Source: Kordiimonas laminariae (GTDB taxonomy: Bacteria; Pseudomonadota; Alphaproteobacteria; Sphingomonadales; Kordiimonadaceae). From it: DNA of 64,000 nucleotides. Positions 9,473-18,439 of this stretch are shown piece by piece. The notes beneath the pieces are model-generated. The model saw only the letters and a program-made list of their open reading frames with translations. It searched no databases and was not told where the DNA came from. The position numbers and the translations under genes were made by a program. How positions within the stretch are numbered: position 1 is the first letter of the stretch; each line of letters starts with the position of its first letter. The DNA lies in assembly GCF_023008165.1 (NCBI RefSeq), contig NZ_JAKQZA010000002.1, positions 186,001 to 250,000 of the forward strand. Reading direction: 5' to 3'.

Positions 9473-10124
9473 ATTTTACCTTGTAAAGACCCAAAAGCAC
9501 TTCAACTGTATCATCAATGTTTTCCTGTATCATCTGCTCCGTCACTTCAGAGATCAGACCGATAGACCATTTGAACTGCAACTTGCCCTTTAAAAGAGTT
9601 GTCAACAAAGCTGCTGCCTTGTTGTAATTCTCTATTTTCAACTCACCTTTATCAGCCCAAGACCGAAGGAAATCCTTGATACCTTCCTGCATAATCTTTG
9701 GCCCCGATTCCCAGAAAATTTGCGCCAGCTCAGGCCCCTTAACAGCTTCGTCAGCCAAAAGACGCTCCATCGACATTGCTTCAGGGCTTATCAAAAGCCG
9801 CGCATAACTGTCACAAATAATACGCAGGTCACTTTCAAGGGAATGCGTTTCCAGATTTTCCAAAACATTTGCAGGACTATGACGTTCAATCACCATTGAA
9901 ATAGCGCGAGCGAATAAAACCTCTTTAGATTCGAAATGACTGTAAACGGTTTGTTTTGAAACACCTGCCCGTTTAGCAATCTTATCCATATTGGTGCCTT
10001 GAAAGCCCAGCTCCATGAAAAGTTCGCTAGCGGCTTCGGTTATCGCAATATTCTTACCTTCATCACGCGGCCGTCCACGTGAAGGCTTAGACTTTTTTTC
10101 GCTCAAGACACTTTTGTCAACCAT
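9471..10124 (-). CDS. TetR family repressor of the adjacent RND efflux operon
   Basis: A TetR/AcrR regulator of 217 residues. A basic N-terminal tail (KKSKPSRGRPRDEG) precedes the helix-turn-helix with NMDKIAKRAGVSKQTVYSHFESKE, the canonical TetR recognition segment. The C-terminal helical domain should bind ligand and dimerise. It is divergent from the efflux genes at 10372. Two identical operator-like sequences sit in the intergenic region, so local repression relieved by pump substrates is the natural model. I prefer the ATG at 10124 (MVDKSVLS); an in-frame ATG at 10157 has no ribosome site. Confidence 0.88.
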   Translation of the reverse strand: MVDKSVLSEKKSKPSRGRPRDEGKNIAITEAASELFMELGFQGTNMDKIAKRAGVSKQTVYSHFESKEVLFARAISMVIERHSPANVLENLETHSLESDLRIICDSYARLLISPEAMSMERLLADEAVKGPELAQIFWESGPKIMQEGIKDFLRSWADKGELKIENYNKAAALLTTLLKGKLQFKWSIGLISEVTEQMIQENIDDTVEVLLGLYKVK

Positions 10125-10215
10125 CTTCAATCCAGAACAGGTTCTATAATCGTACATATTTCAGCAAACATTTAGCGCAACTGAAATAAATCTGCCACCT
10201 ATAACTATTATTTTT

Positions 10216-10232
10216 TAGACTAATAAGTCCAG
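10216..10232. promoter_or_regulatory. TetR operator copy 1
   Basis: TAGACTAATAAGTCCAG, an imperfect inverted repeat built on GACT-N4-AGTC. The same 17 bases recur at 10305-10321, 89 bases away (start to start), between divergent tetR and RND genes. The operator role is inferred from position, symmetry and duplication. Confidence 0.65.
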
Positions 10233-10304
10233 ATATTACCTCAACTTTTCAAAAACCCTACGGCTTTCTTAGGTTTCGATCATATCACATTTCAAAATAA
10301 TTAC

Positions 10305-10321
10305 TAGACTAATAAGTCCAG
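10305..10321. promoter_or_regulatory. TetR operator copy 2
   Basis: Second exact copy of the 17-base GACT-N4-AGTC element, 51 bases before the membrane-fusion gene start. It is well placed to block its promoter, while copy 1 sits nearer tetR and could serve autoregulation. Confidence 0.65.
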
Positions 10322-10371
10322 TAATACTATATATCCGTAAAACCGTTTTAAATATTTCGGATTACGATGGC

Positions 10372-11490
10372 ATGAAAAAGCAACTCCCCAGCTCCTCCCC
10401 CCGCTTGTTAAAAGCTGGAGCAATCATTATCTCTGCTGGCCTTTTGGCCAGCGCCCTCGGCTTACGTTTAACGGCCCAGGAAGATGTCTCAAAAAAAATA
10501 TCTGCCCTTCCAATCAAAACTACCACTGTAAAGATTGAAGACAGCTATGTATCACGTCGCACATTCACAGGCCGTGCTGTAGCAGGCCGCATCAGCCCTT
10601 TGGCATTTGAGCTCGGCGGAACAGTTTCAGAGATATCCACTGATCTAGGTCAGCAGGTTACCAAAGGCGATGTCATAGCCCGCCTTGACACGTCCCGCCT
10701 TGAAGCCAGCAAAAGCCAACTGATTGCTGAGCAAGAAGAAGTAACTGCATCTCTTAAACTTGCAGAACGGACCTTAAAACGTGCTGAAGAGACATTTAAA
10801 AGCGGCCATGCATCGGCACAGCGGCTTGATGAGGCCGAAGCGAATGCAATCACGTTAAAAGCCCGCCTGAAGCGCCTGGACGCTTCCTTGCGTACACTTG
10901 ATGTAGATATCAGACGCTCTTCAATAAAAGCACCGTTTAGCGGCACCATTACACAGCGCATGGTGGATGAAGGCACCGTTGTTGGTGCAGGCACATCCGT
11001 TCTAGAAATTACAGAAGATAGCCGCATGGAAGCCCATATCGGCATGCCGCCCAAGCATGCAAACAGTATCGCAACCGGTGCTTCCGTAGAACTAAGAGAC
11101 GGTAAAAGACAAATTATTGAAGGAGCAACGGTTCGCTCTATTGTTCCCATCATCACCGGCCAGACCCGGACAATGATGGTAACGTTTGATCTTCCGGAAA
11201 ATCGCGCCACTCGAGGCGAGCTAATCAATGCTGTTGTAAATGATGAACAAGATGCACATGGTGCATGGCTCCCTATTCGCGCACTGTCATCTGATGTACG
11301 CGGTCTGTGGCGCGTTTATAAAGTACATCAGGAAGGTGGTGACCAAAGAGTACGCTTTGAGAACGTACAGATCCTCTATACCGAGGGCAACCGGGCATTC
11401 GTAACAGGTACTATATCAGATGGTGATATTCTGGTTGCGGACGGTATGAACAGGCTTGCACCTGGCCAGCTCGTACGTGCAGCGCAGTAA
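10372..11490 (+). CDS. RND efflux periplasmic adaptor (membrane fusion protein)
   Basis: A HlyD/AcrA-family adaptor of 372 residues that links an inner-membrane RND pump to an outer-membrane channel. It has an N-terminal hydrophobic anchor or signal (residues 13-32) and a first lipoyl half (GGTVSEISTDLGQQVTKGDVIARLD). A helical hairpin of about 60 residues rich in Ala/Glu/Leu follows. The second lipoyl half contains SIKAPFSGTITQRMVDEGTVV, and beta-barrel and proximal domains complete it. It lies 13 bases before the pump gene with AAAGGGAGA between. No outer-membrane TolC gene is present here, so a channel encoded elsewhere must be used. Confidence 0.92.
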   Translation: MKKQLPSSSPRLLKAGAIIISAGLLASALGLRLTAQEDVSKKISALPIKTTTVKIEDSYVSRRTFTGRAVAGRISPLAFELGGTVSEISTDLGQQVTKGDVIARLDTSRLEASKSQLIAEQEEVTASLKLAERTLKRAEETFKSGHASAQRLDEAEANAITLKARLKRLDASLRTLDVDIRRSSIKAPFSGTITQRMVDEGTVVGAGTSVLEITEDSRMEAHIGMPPKHANSIATGASVELRDGKRQIIEGATVRSIVPIITGQTRTMMVTFDLPENRATRGELINAVVNDEQDAHGAWLPIRALSSDVRGLWRVYKVHQEGGDQRVRFENVQILYTEGNRAFVTGTISDGDILVADGMNRLAPGQLVRAAQ

Positions 11491-11503
11491 AGGGAGACTA
11501 TAG

Positions 11504-14500
11504 ATGAAAGGCTCTCTTTATAATCATCCCCGGGTCGTATGGTTACTCCTACTCCTAATTGTCATTTCAGGTACTAACGCCTTCTTCACCATGCCTCGTC
11601 TTGAAGACCCGCACATGGAAAGCCGAGTAATCCAGGTAACGACATTCTATCCTGGAGCAGATGCCGAACGCGTGGAAGCTGAGGTCACAGAAAAACTTGA
11701 ACGTAAAATTCGTGAAATCCCCGAGGTGGAAAAAGTACGCAGTACATCACGCCCCGGTAATTCTCTGATCACGGTTACACTGGAAGACCGCATCACTGAT
11801 GCAAAGCCCATTACTGCACGCCTCCGAGATAAAGTCGCTGAAGTAACTGATTTACCTGAAGGTGCTACGGCACCAGATTTTTCAGATACACGCATTTATG
11901 CGCACTCTGCCATTCTTTCACTTACCTGGCATTCAGACAGCCCAATCAATTATGCGATTTTGGGGCGGCACGCACGTGAAGTTGAAAGCCGCCTTAGAAA
12001 CCTCTCCGGAACAGATTTCGTAGATGTACTTGGCCTTCCACAAGAAGAAATCCGTATCACCGTTGACGATAGCAGACTTGCAGCACATGGCCTAACTATG
12101 GCTGAAGTTGCAAACATGATCCGAGGTTCTGATGCACGCGGTGCAGCAGGTGTTGTTGCGGGCACCGAAAACCGCATGGTGGTTCAGGTGACAGGCGCCA
12201 TTGATAATATCGCCCGTATCCAGCGCATTCCAATTGGGCAGGATGCCTTCGGCGCTAGCCTGCGCATTGGTGATGTTGCAACAGTTACGCGCACCTTTGA
12301 AGACCCACCATCACGCCTGACATATCTTGACGGTCATTACGGCGTGGTCGTTGCTGCAAGAATGTTCGAGGATTCCCGGATCGACCAGTGGTCTGACCAG
12401 ATCGCTGCCCTGATGGCCGATATTGAGCAGACACTACCTGCCAGTATTCATCTGGACCGCATATTTGATCAACGCGAATATGCGGATGAACGCCTTGATG
12501 GCCTGATGGGTAATCTAGCGGTTGGTGCCCTCGTGGTACTTGGGGTTCTCTTAGTATCTCTTGGTTGGAGAGCATCCCTTGTCTCAGCCTCCATTCTGCC
12601 GTTAACGCTCCTTGCTGCGCTTGCTATCACCAATATGTTTGGGCTCCGCATTCAGCAGGTTCTTGTAACAGGCTTAATTGTAGCCCTTGGCATTATGGTA
12701 GATAATGCCATCGTAATTACAGATGAAATCCAACACCTGCGCCTGCAAGGTGAACGACGTGCCACCGCAGTTGCTAAAACAGTGAGGAAATTATGGGTCC
12801 CCCTTCTAGGCAGCACTATGACCACTGTGATTGCCTTCATGCCGCTGGTCCTTATGCCTGGAAACGCAGGGGACTTTCTCTTGGGCGTACCTGCAGCTGT
12901 GATTGCATCTCTTGTCGCTTCATATATTATTGCCTTCACGATTATTTCCGCAGTAGCAGGCCGGATGCTTGAAGGCCGCCTCCCTGATGAAGTACTGAAA
13001 GGTCCAGTGAAGCGGGTGTGGTGGCGTGACGGCATTGATGGCGGCATGCTCGCTCGCGCTTTTGAAGCCAGCCTTCGGTGGTCAGTGAAACGCCCACTTC
13101 GCTCCATTGTTGTGGCGACAGCAATTCCGCTTGCAGGTTTTGCACTTGCTGGTCAGCTAACAGAGCAGTTCTTTCCGGTAAGCGACCGCAACCAATTCCG
13201 CATTCAAGTTTACATGCCTGCTCAGGCTTCTATTGAAGAAACCCGTAAGGCAACAGAATTTGTAAATGGGCACTTGAAGAAAATTGAAGAAATCGAAAGT
13301 GTTCACTGGTTTATTGGAACGCGCCCTGCCAAATTCTATTACAGCATGATCGCGGCAAACGACGGTGTTGTAAGCATCTCTGAAGCCGCCGTAACGGTGG
13401 GAACATTTGAGCAGATAACAACACTTATTCCCCGCCTTCAGGAAGAACTGACCAAGCTCTTACCTGAAGCGATGATTCTTGTTCGGGAATTAGGCAGTGG
13501 CCCACCCATTCAGGCTCCTATCGAACTTCGTATCCTTGGGCCTGACCTTGAAGTTCTTGAAGAACTTGGTGAACAAGCCCGCAGCATTCTCGCCGAGGTA
13601 CCGAACGTTACCTATACCCGAACGAGCCTGAAAGCTGGCCGGCCTATGGTTTCCGTAGAAGCCAGAGAAGATGATGTTTCCGTGACGGGATTATCCCTCA
13701 AACAAGTGGAACAACAACTACAAGGCTTAACCAGCGGCATCATCGCAACATATGTAATTGAACAAACTCAGCAGGTTCCAGTACGCCTGATAGCTGACCG
13801 CGCCAGTCGTATGAATATTGAATCAATCGCAAACATGAGCCTGATGGGCGGCGAACGCAGTAGAGAAATTGATCAATCATTTGCTGATCTCCCCGTTTCT
13901 GCAGTAGCCGATGTAAAACTCGCGACTAAGGTAGGCGCGGTAGAACACTGGAACGGTGAACGCATGAACAAAGTACAGGCCTTTCTCAGGTTCGGTATTT
14001 TACCTGAAGATGCCTTCAAGGAAGTACAAGTAGCTCTTGCGGAAGCCAATTTGAAAGCCCCTCCCGGTTACACCATTCAATTTGGTGGAGAATCTGAAGA
14101 ACGGGACGAAGCTGTTGGCCAACTTTTTGGGACAGCTGGTATGTTAGTAGTTCTTATGCTGCTCGCGATCGTGCTCACCTTTAATAGCTTCCGCCTAGCA
14201 TTTGTTACATTAGCAGCCGCAGTTCAGGCCGCAGGACTTGGCCTGTTTTCCATGTGGTTCTTTAACTACCCTCTCAGCTTTGTGGTGATCTTTGGCCTCA
14301 TGGGACTTGTGGGCCTTGCGATTAACGCAGCTATCGTAATCCTCTCTGAACTACGTGGCAGAGAAGATGCTCGTAACGGCGATGCTGAAGCTGTTGTGAA
14401 AGGCGTGATGAGCACAGGACGCCACATTCTTTCAACAACAATCACCACAGTAGGTGGATTTATGCCCCTTATTCTTGCCGGAGGCCCATTCTGGCCGCCG

Positions 14501-14662
14501 TTCGCAGTAGCTATTGCAGGCGGAGCATTCCTCTCCATGGTTGTTAGCTTTTATTTTGCACCAGCCGCTTTCTTGTTCCTAACACGGCGCAGAAGAGTAA
14601 GCGCACCTGGCGAGCTGCCGAAGCCTAAAAACCCGGAACCAATCCTACCCATAACGCAATAA
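11504..14662 (+). CDS. RND efflux pump inner-membrane permease
   Basis: A proton-driven AcrB-type permease of 1052 residues: 12 membrane helices with two large periplasmic porter loops (about residues 35-330 and 560-860). TM4 carries the proton-relay motif as GIMVDNAIV, with Asp400 followed by Asn401. AcrB has two aspartates here, so one carboxylate is replaced. CusA-type and many HAE-family members also have a single Asp. TM10-12 contain GLVGLAINAAIVILSELRGRED. It forms an operon with the adaptor and ends at the terminator at 14661-14692. The substrate range cannot be read from sequence, but the TetR partner suggests a hydrophobic xenobiotic. Confidence 0.94.
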   Translation: MKGSLYNHPRVVWLLLLLIVISGTNAFFTMPRLEDPHMESRVIQVTTFYPGADAERVEAEVTEKLERKIREIPEVEKVRSTSRPGNSLITVTLEDRITDAKPITARLRDKVAEVTDLPEGATAPDFSDTRIYAHSAILSLTWHSDSPINYAILGRHAREVESRLRNLSGTDFVDVLGLPQEEIRITVDDSRLAAHGLTMAEVANMIRGSDARGAAGVVAGTENRMVVQVTGAIDNIARIQRIPIGQDAFGASLRIGDVATVTRTFEDPPSRLTYLDGHYGVVVAARMFEDSRIDQWSDQIAALMADIEQTLPASIHLDRIFDQREYADERLDGLMGNLAVGALVVLGVLLVSLGWRASLVSASILPLTLLAALAITNMFGLRIQQVLVTGLIVALGIMVDNAIVITDEIQHLRLQGERRATAVAKTVRKLWVPLLGSTMTTVIAFMPLVLMPGNAGDFLLGVPAAVIASLVASYIIAFTIISAVAGRMLEGRLPDEVLKGPVKRVWWRDGIDGGMLARAFEASLRWSVKRPLRSIVVATAIPLAGFALAGQLTEQFFPVSDRNQFRIQVYMPAQASIEETRKATEFVNGHLKKIEEIESVHWFIGTRPAKFYYSMIAANDGVVSISEAAVTVGTFEQITTLIPRLQEELTKLLPEAMILVRELGSGPPIQAPIELRILGPDLEVLEELGEQARSILAEVPNVTYTRTSLKAGRPMVSVEAREDDVSVTGLSLKQVEQQLQGLTSGIIATYVIEQTQQVPVRLIADRASRMNIESIANMSLMGGERSREIDQSFADLPVSAVADVKLATKVGAVEHWNGERMNKVQAFLRFGILPEDAFKEVQVALAEANLKAPPGYTIQFGGESEERDEAVGQLFGTAGMLVVLMLLAIVLTFNSFRLAFVTLAAAVQAAGLGLFSMWFFNYPLSFVVIFGLMGLVGLAINAAIVILSELRGREDARNGDAEAVVKGVMSTGRHILSTTITTVGGFMPLILAGGPFWPPFAVAIAGGAFLSMVVSFYFAPAAFLFLTRRRRVSAPGELPKPKNPEPILPITQ

Positions 14663-14692
14663 AAAAAGGGCTGGCAAACACCAGCCCTTTTT
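14661..14692. terminator. Bidirectional terminator of the RND operon
   Basis: Ten-base stem AAAGGGCTGG/CCAGCCCTTT with a CAAACA loop. Five T follow the stem start on the plus strand and seven T on the minus strand. It serves both the RND operon and the convergent gene at 14713-15909. Confidence 0.88.
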
Positions 14693-14712
14693 ACATTCAA
14701 AAGTATATAACT

Positions 14713-15909
14713 TTAATGAACGAGTGGAGCCAATAGTGCCAAAGCAAAGGCTTGGTTATCATCATCTTCAACGGCAGCAACAATCTTCTTTGCTGATACT
14801 AAATCCTGATTTGAGATAGCAGCTTCCATTAGATCAAGACGAATAACATCACGCTCATAGGCGCCATCCATCGCAGCGATCTCATCCAGTGTTGCATTGT
14901 AAGCCATTTGCAACTCTTCTGCAGGCCGCCCTACTTTCAGATGCTTCAGGTAACGTACCTTTTCTTTCACATCATCATAATAGGCAAGTCGGCCGATAGC
15001 TCTATTCAAATGACCGCTCGCAGCCTCAACGGAACCAATTTTGTCTGCAAACGTTACGTGAGGTCCTTTTGCACGCAACCGGCCAGCGTATCCAATTGCC
15101 TTCGCATAACTGTCTTCCGCTTGTGTATTGAGACCCGCCTCAAGCATCGCACGCGCACGATCAGCCGCGATAAATGCTTTCATATTTTGCCCAAGAATAG
15201 ATTGGAAAAACTCATCCGCCTCAAGCAGATATTTTGCCGCCAAATCAGTTTCCCCCATCTTCTCAGCCATAATAGAGAGTAGAATAAAACCACGGTACTT
15301 TAACTCAGCTGCTTCTTCTGTTCTTACAATCTCTTCAACAGTTATCCGGTCCGCAGCACCAATTGTTTCTTTATCAGCACGAGAGAATAAGCTGATCTCG
15401 CGCCAAAAAGCACGCTTAGGGTTACTCAACTGCGCCAGAGCTACTCTAGCGTCTGCGAACGTTCCAGCCGCAGCGGATTCTTCAGCAATCCTCAGCAAGG
15501 TAATGTCTTTCACAGTCTTATGAGAAAGTTCTTGCACAAGCGCGAGTGCCCCAGCTGTATCACCCGCTTTGGCGAGTAGTGGTGCAATTTCACTGATTTT
15601 TTCTGATGTAACCAATGATAAATTTACTGACCGTGCTTCATCCAATGCCAACATAAGTGTTTGTTGCGCGTCCTGAGTATTGCCAGTAGCAATCATCGAC
15701 CGTGCTACACCAATGAGTATCTTTGCGCGTTGAATACCAAAATCTTCTTCAATCACTGTTTGAAGAGCAGCCTTAATTGCGCAATCTCGGTTCAATTGAG
15801 CCAAACAATTCAATGTATGAGTATTGGGTCTGTCAGAACTGCTCACTTCCTGAGCATGACCAGAATATGACGCCGACATCATCAATGTCGCTATAACAAG
15901 TTTTTTCAC
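14713..15909 (-). CDS. Exported all-helical (TPR-like) protein, function unknown
   Basis: A 398-residue protein with a signal peptide (MKKLVIATLMMSASYSGHAQ, cut after Ala). The rest consists of Ala/Leu/Glu-rich helices spaced as in TPR or Sel1-like solenoids, for example IGVARSMIATGNTQDAQQTL and repeated LLAKAGDTAGALAL-type pairs. The N-terminal mature part contains a cysteine pair (LNCLAQLNRDCA). The GTG start at 15909 overlaps the amidase stop (GTGA) with GAGGA upstream, so it is translationally coupled to that gene. A periplasmic role in wall turnover is possible by association only. I do not recognise the family. Confidence 0.75.
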   Translation of the reverse strand: MKKLVIATLMMSASYSGHAQEVSSSDRPNTHTLNCLAQLNRDCAIKAALQTVIEEDFGIQRAKILIGVARSMIATGNTQDAQQTLMLALDEARSVNLSLVTSEKISEIAPLLAKAGDTAGALALVQELSHKTVKDITLLRIAEESAAAGTFADARVALAQLSNPKRAFWREISLFSRADKETIGAADRITVEEIVRTEEAAELKYRGFILLSIMAEKMGETDLAAKYLLEADEFFQSILGQNMKAFIAADRARAMLEAGLNTQAEDSYAKAIGYAGRLRAKGPHVTFADKIGSVEAASGHLNRAIGRLAYYDDVKEKVRYLKHLKVGRPAEELQMAYNATLDEIAAMDGAYERDVIRLDLMEAAISNQDLVSAKKIVAAVEDDDNQAFALALLAPLVH

Positions 15910-16655
15910 TTTATGTCCTCATCTCTCGCTATTTTCCCTGCTATATCCTGCAGGATAATGGCTGTACCTCGATCATAACCACCCGTCACAGCCCTTTGCC
16001 GCCAATGCATCTGAAATGCTCTTAAGGCATCTTCACTTTCTTGAGTGAAGGTTTTTATTTCTGTTATATTATAACCAACAATTTTTAGAAGACTATTCAT
16101 TTTTTCAACAGCCTTTCCGTTATCATCCCTCTTAAGAAGCTGAGTGGTGCTTTCACCAGTTTCTTGAGAAAAAAGCCCAAAACCATTGGCGCTTAAATAC
16201 CCCCAAGGGAATAATTCCCCGGGATCACTTTTCCTATCTGGTGCTATATCACTATGGCCAATGACATTCGCGGGCACTATATCATGCCGCTGATGAATAT
16301 CTTTTAGAAGCTTCAGCAACATTGCAATCTGCTTTTCGGGAAAACCCCGATACCCGAATTCATGACCTGGGTTCACTAACTCAATTCCAATGGAATTATG
16401 GTTTAGATTATTCATACCACGCCAATAAGAAATACCAGCATGCCAAGCACGTTTATCTTCCTTCACCAATTGAAAGAGATTTCCATCTTCTTCAATAAGA
16501 TAATGAGCCGAAACTTGAGCATCTTCATCACACAAGCGTTCTAGTGCGTCCTGCCCACTTTTCATACCTGTATAATGAATAATCACCGTATCAATCACTG
16601 TACCAGTGGGACGTTCATTCCAATTTGGTGATGGGTGTGAAATCAATTTATTCAT
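15906..16655 (-). CDS. N-acetylmuramoyl-L-alanine amidase (AmiD/AmpD type, Amidase_2)
   Basis: A zinc amidase that splits the MurNAc-L-Ala bond. The Amidase_2 fold is clear: VIHYTGMKSG (first zinc His), HAGISYWRG, GIELVNPG, and VIGHSDIAPDRKSDPGELFPW (second His and catalytic residues). The C-terminal 70 residues look like a peptidoglycan-binding domain (ALRAFQMHWR). No signal peptide is seen, so it may act on recycled muropeptides in the cytoplasm like AmpD, although the PG-binding tail is more typical of AmiD. The ATG at 16655 overlaps the EamA stop; a TTG one codon earlier is possible. Confidence 0.9.
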   Translation of the reverse strand: MNKLISHPSPNWNERPTGTVIDTVIIHYTGMKSGQDALERLCDEDAQVSAHYLIEEDGNLFQLVKEDKRAWHAGISYWRGMNNLNHNSIGIELVNPGHEFGYRGFPEKQIAMLLKLLKDIHQRHDIVPANVIGHSDIAPDRKSDPGELFPWGYLSANGFGLFSQETGESTTQLLKRDDNGKAVEKMNSLLKIVGYNITEIKTFTQESEDALRAFQMHWRQRAVTGGYDRGTAIILQDIAGKIARDEDIK

Positions 16656-17532
16656 CAATACTGGTAGCTATATTGGAGTGCTTTTGCTTGTTCCGGAGCG
16701 TTACGATCAACACGCCAAGTACAGTTAACATACCGCCCATGAGCATTCTCGATGTAATTTCTTCATCTAGAATTATAACTCCAGCCAAGATAGCAAAGAG
16801 TGGCATCAAGAGGAAATACGGAGATACTACAGAGACTTCATATTTGGTAAATAAGTAATTCGCCAGACCGTGACCAACAATCGATGAACCGATCGCACTA
16901 TAAATTACTCCACCCCATGCAAGCGATGTTGCTTCAGTAACTGCCGCCACCTGATTACTTTCGAAAAGTAACGACAAAACAATAGAACCAACCGTTCCAG
17001 CTAATCCCACCCACGCTTGAGTAGTCATCGCAGGAACATCTTTCAGAAAACGCATAAAAATGGCAGAAACCGCATATAAAAACGCTGATCCGATAACCAC
17101 AAGCAAGCCATCAATATAACTGAAAACAGCAGGATCAAAACCAAGAACCATAACGCCACCGAAACTAATAGCGATACCCGCTACTCGTTTCCATCCTACA
17201 GCTTCCTTCAGGAAAATAATGGCTAACAGTGTGGAAAACGGCACGGCCAACTGTGAAGCAATTGCTACAGCTCCAACACCGCCGGAAAGTTTCATACCCC
17301 AAAATACAAAACCGAAATGTAGCACTCCAAGAGTAATAGCTGCAGCCAGCAATATCTTCATACGCCCTTTAACTATTTTAAAGAACGGCGCAAAAAAGCA
17401 AAATACAATAAGAAAACGAATGGCGTTTGCTGTAAGCGGTGGGAAATCAACCACTGCCCATTTCACAGCAACGAAGTTAAGCCCCCAAACTAATGTTACC
17501 AGTACCGCTAGAAGAATATGCTTAAACTGCAC
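16648..17532 (-). CDS. EamA/DMT-family transporter
   Basis: An inner-membrane drug/metabolite transporter of about 294 residues with ten predicted helices in two EamA halves. The first opens with VLVTLVWGLNFVAVKWAVVDFPP, the typical EamA start. The second half begins near DGLLVVIGSAFLYAVSAIFMR. The substrate is unknown; relatives export amino acids or metabolites. I chose GTG at 17532, 16 codons inside the longest reading. It has AAGGAA upstream and overlaps the DjlA-like stop by 11 bases, which gives a normal N-terminus. Confidence 0.88.
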   Translation of the reverse strand: MQFKHILLAVLVTLVWGLNFVAVKWAVVDFPPLTANAIRFLIVFCFFAPFFKIVKGRMKILLAAAITLGVLHFGFVFWGMKLSGGVGAVAIASQLAVPFSTLLAIIFLKEAVGWKRVAGIAISFGGVMVLGFDPAVFSYIDGLLVVIGSAFLYAVSAIFMRFLKDVPAMTTQAWVGLAGTVGSIVLSLLFESNQVAAVTEATSLAWGGVIYSAIGSSIVGHGLANYLFTKYEVSVVSPYFLLMPLFAILAGVIILDEEITSRMLMGGMLTVLGVLIVTLRNKQKHSNIATSIDE

Positions 17533-18265
17533 CGGCAGGTTCCTTTTCCCGCTGCCGCACAATTTTATCGTACGCAGCATTAATTTCTGCAGCCCGGCGC
17601 GTTGCCACCGCGATCAAATCACTTGGCACACCTGCCGCAATCAATTTATCAGGATGGTTATCCCTCACTAACTGACGGTAATGTTTTTTCAATTCAGCAT
17701 CCGTAGCTGTTGGTTTAATTCCTAAAACAGCATATGGGCAATCAGGATCAGCACCATGATAGCGATATACCAACTCATCGATTTCTTGTTGGGAATAGCC
17801 AAAGATTTTCGCAACCGCCCGGATAAAATTGAGTTCATTGGGGTGAACATGCCCGTCAGATTGTGCAATGAAGAAAAGTGCATCAAGCACATCAGAAAGC
17901 GCCCGACGGTTATCATGCATTAAATCAGCAATCTGTTTTGCATAAGCATCAAAACCAGCCGTATGCTGCCTTGCAGTATCGAATACACGACCCACATTTG
18001 CCATTTCATGCTGTGGCACTTTAAAAACCTGTTTGAAGGCATCTACTTCTTCACGAGTTACACGCCCATCCGCTTTCGCCATCTTTGCCGAAAGCGCAAT
18101 TACACCAATAGTAAATGTAATATGCTTGGTCGCCTCAGAAGGTGGTTGAGATGCGTTTACACCCGCATCTACCGCCGCTCCTACAGCCAAACCTGCGAGA
18201 GCACCAATAGGCCCACCTAACGCGAAGCCTGCAGTACCGCCAATAATTTTACCCCAAATAGACAT
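17522..18265 (-). CDS. DjlA-like membrane co-chaperone (TerB + DnaJ domain)
   Basis: A 247-residue J-domain protein. The N-terminal Gly/Ala-rich hydrophobic stretch (GGTAGFALGGPIGALAGLAV) may form a membrane anchor. A TerB-like helical domain with two acidic DG pairs (KADGRVTREE and QSDGHVHPNE) spans about residues 50-165. The C-terminal J domain has the essential HPD motif in RDNHPDKLI. J domains stimulate DnaK ATPase, and DjlA members act at the inner membrane. It is the first gene of a minus-strand run with EamA, amidase and the TPR-like gene, all overlapping. Confidence 0.9.
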   Translation of the reverse strand: MSIWGKIIGGTAGFALGGPIGALAGLAVGAAVDAGVNASQPPSEATKHITFTIGVIALSAKMAKADGRVTREEVDAFKQVFKVPQHEMANVGRVFDTARQHTAGFDAYAKQIADLMHDNRRALSDVLDALFFIAQSDGHVHPNELNFIRAVAKIFGYSQQEIDELVYRYHGADPDCPYAVLGIKPTATDAELKKHYRQLVRDNHPDKLIAAGVPSDLIAVATRRAAEINAAYDKIVRQREKEPAGAV

Positions 18266-18439
18266 GTGTGTTTTCTAGCACAGCCCCTCTCCCTATCCTA
18301 CAGGAAACTAAGGATATTTTTGTTTCCTCACAATCAGGTGAATGAACTGTTGGCGGAACGGCGAAAAGGCAGTATATCTGTGCGCCAATGTAACACGCTT
18401 GAAATATTTCGAGCCTTCGAGTTTGAGGGAATATGGAAC

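Noticed and set aside
10650-11228. 192-codon minus-strand frame
   Set aside because: It is antisense inside the membrane fusion protein gene. The adaptor motifs on the plus strand are clear and no ribosome site serves the antisense frame.
18266-18439. 58-codon N-terminal extension of the first KAS III-like gene
   Set aside because: The extension is not family-like, while the ATG at 18440 has GAGGGA upstream and matches the paralogue's start.
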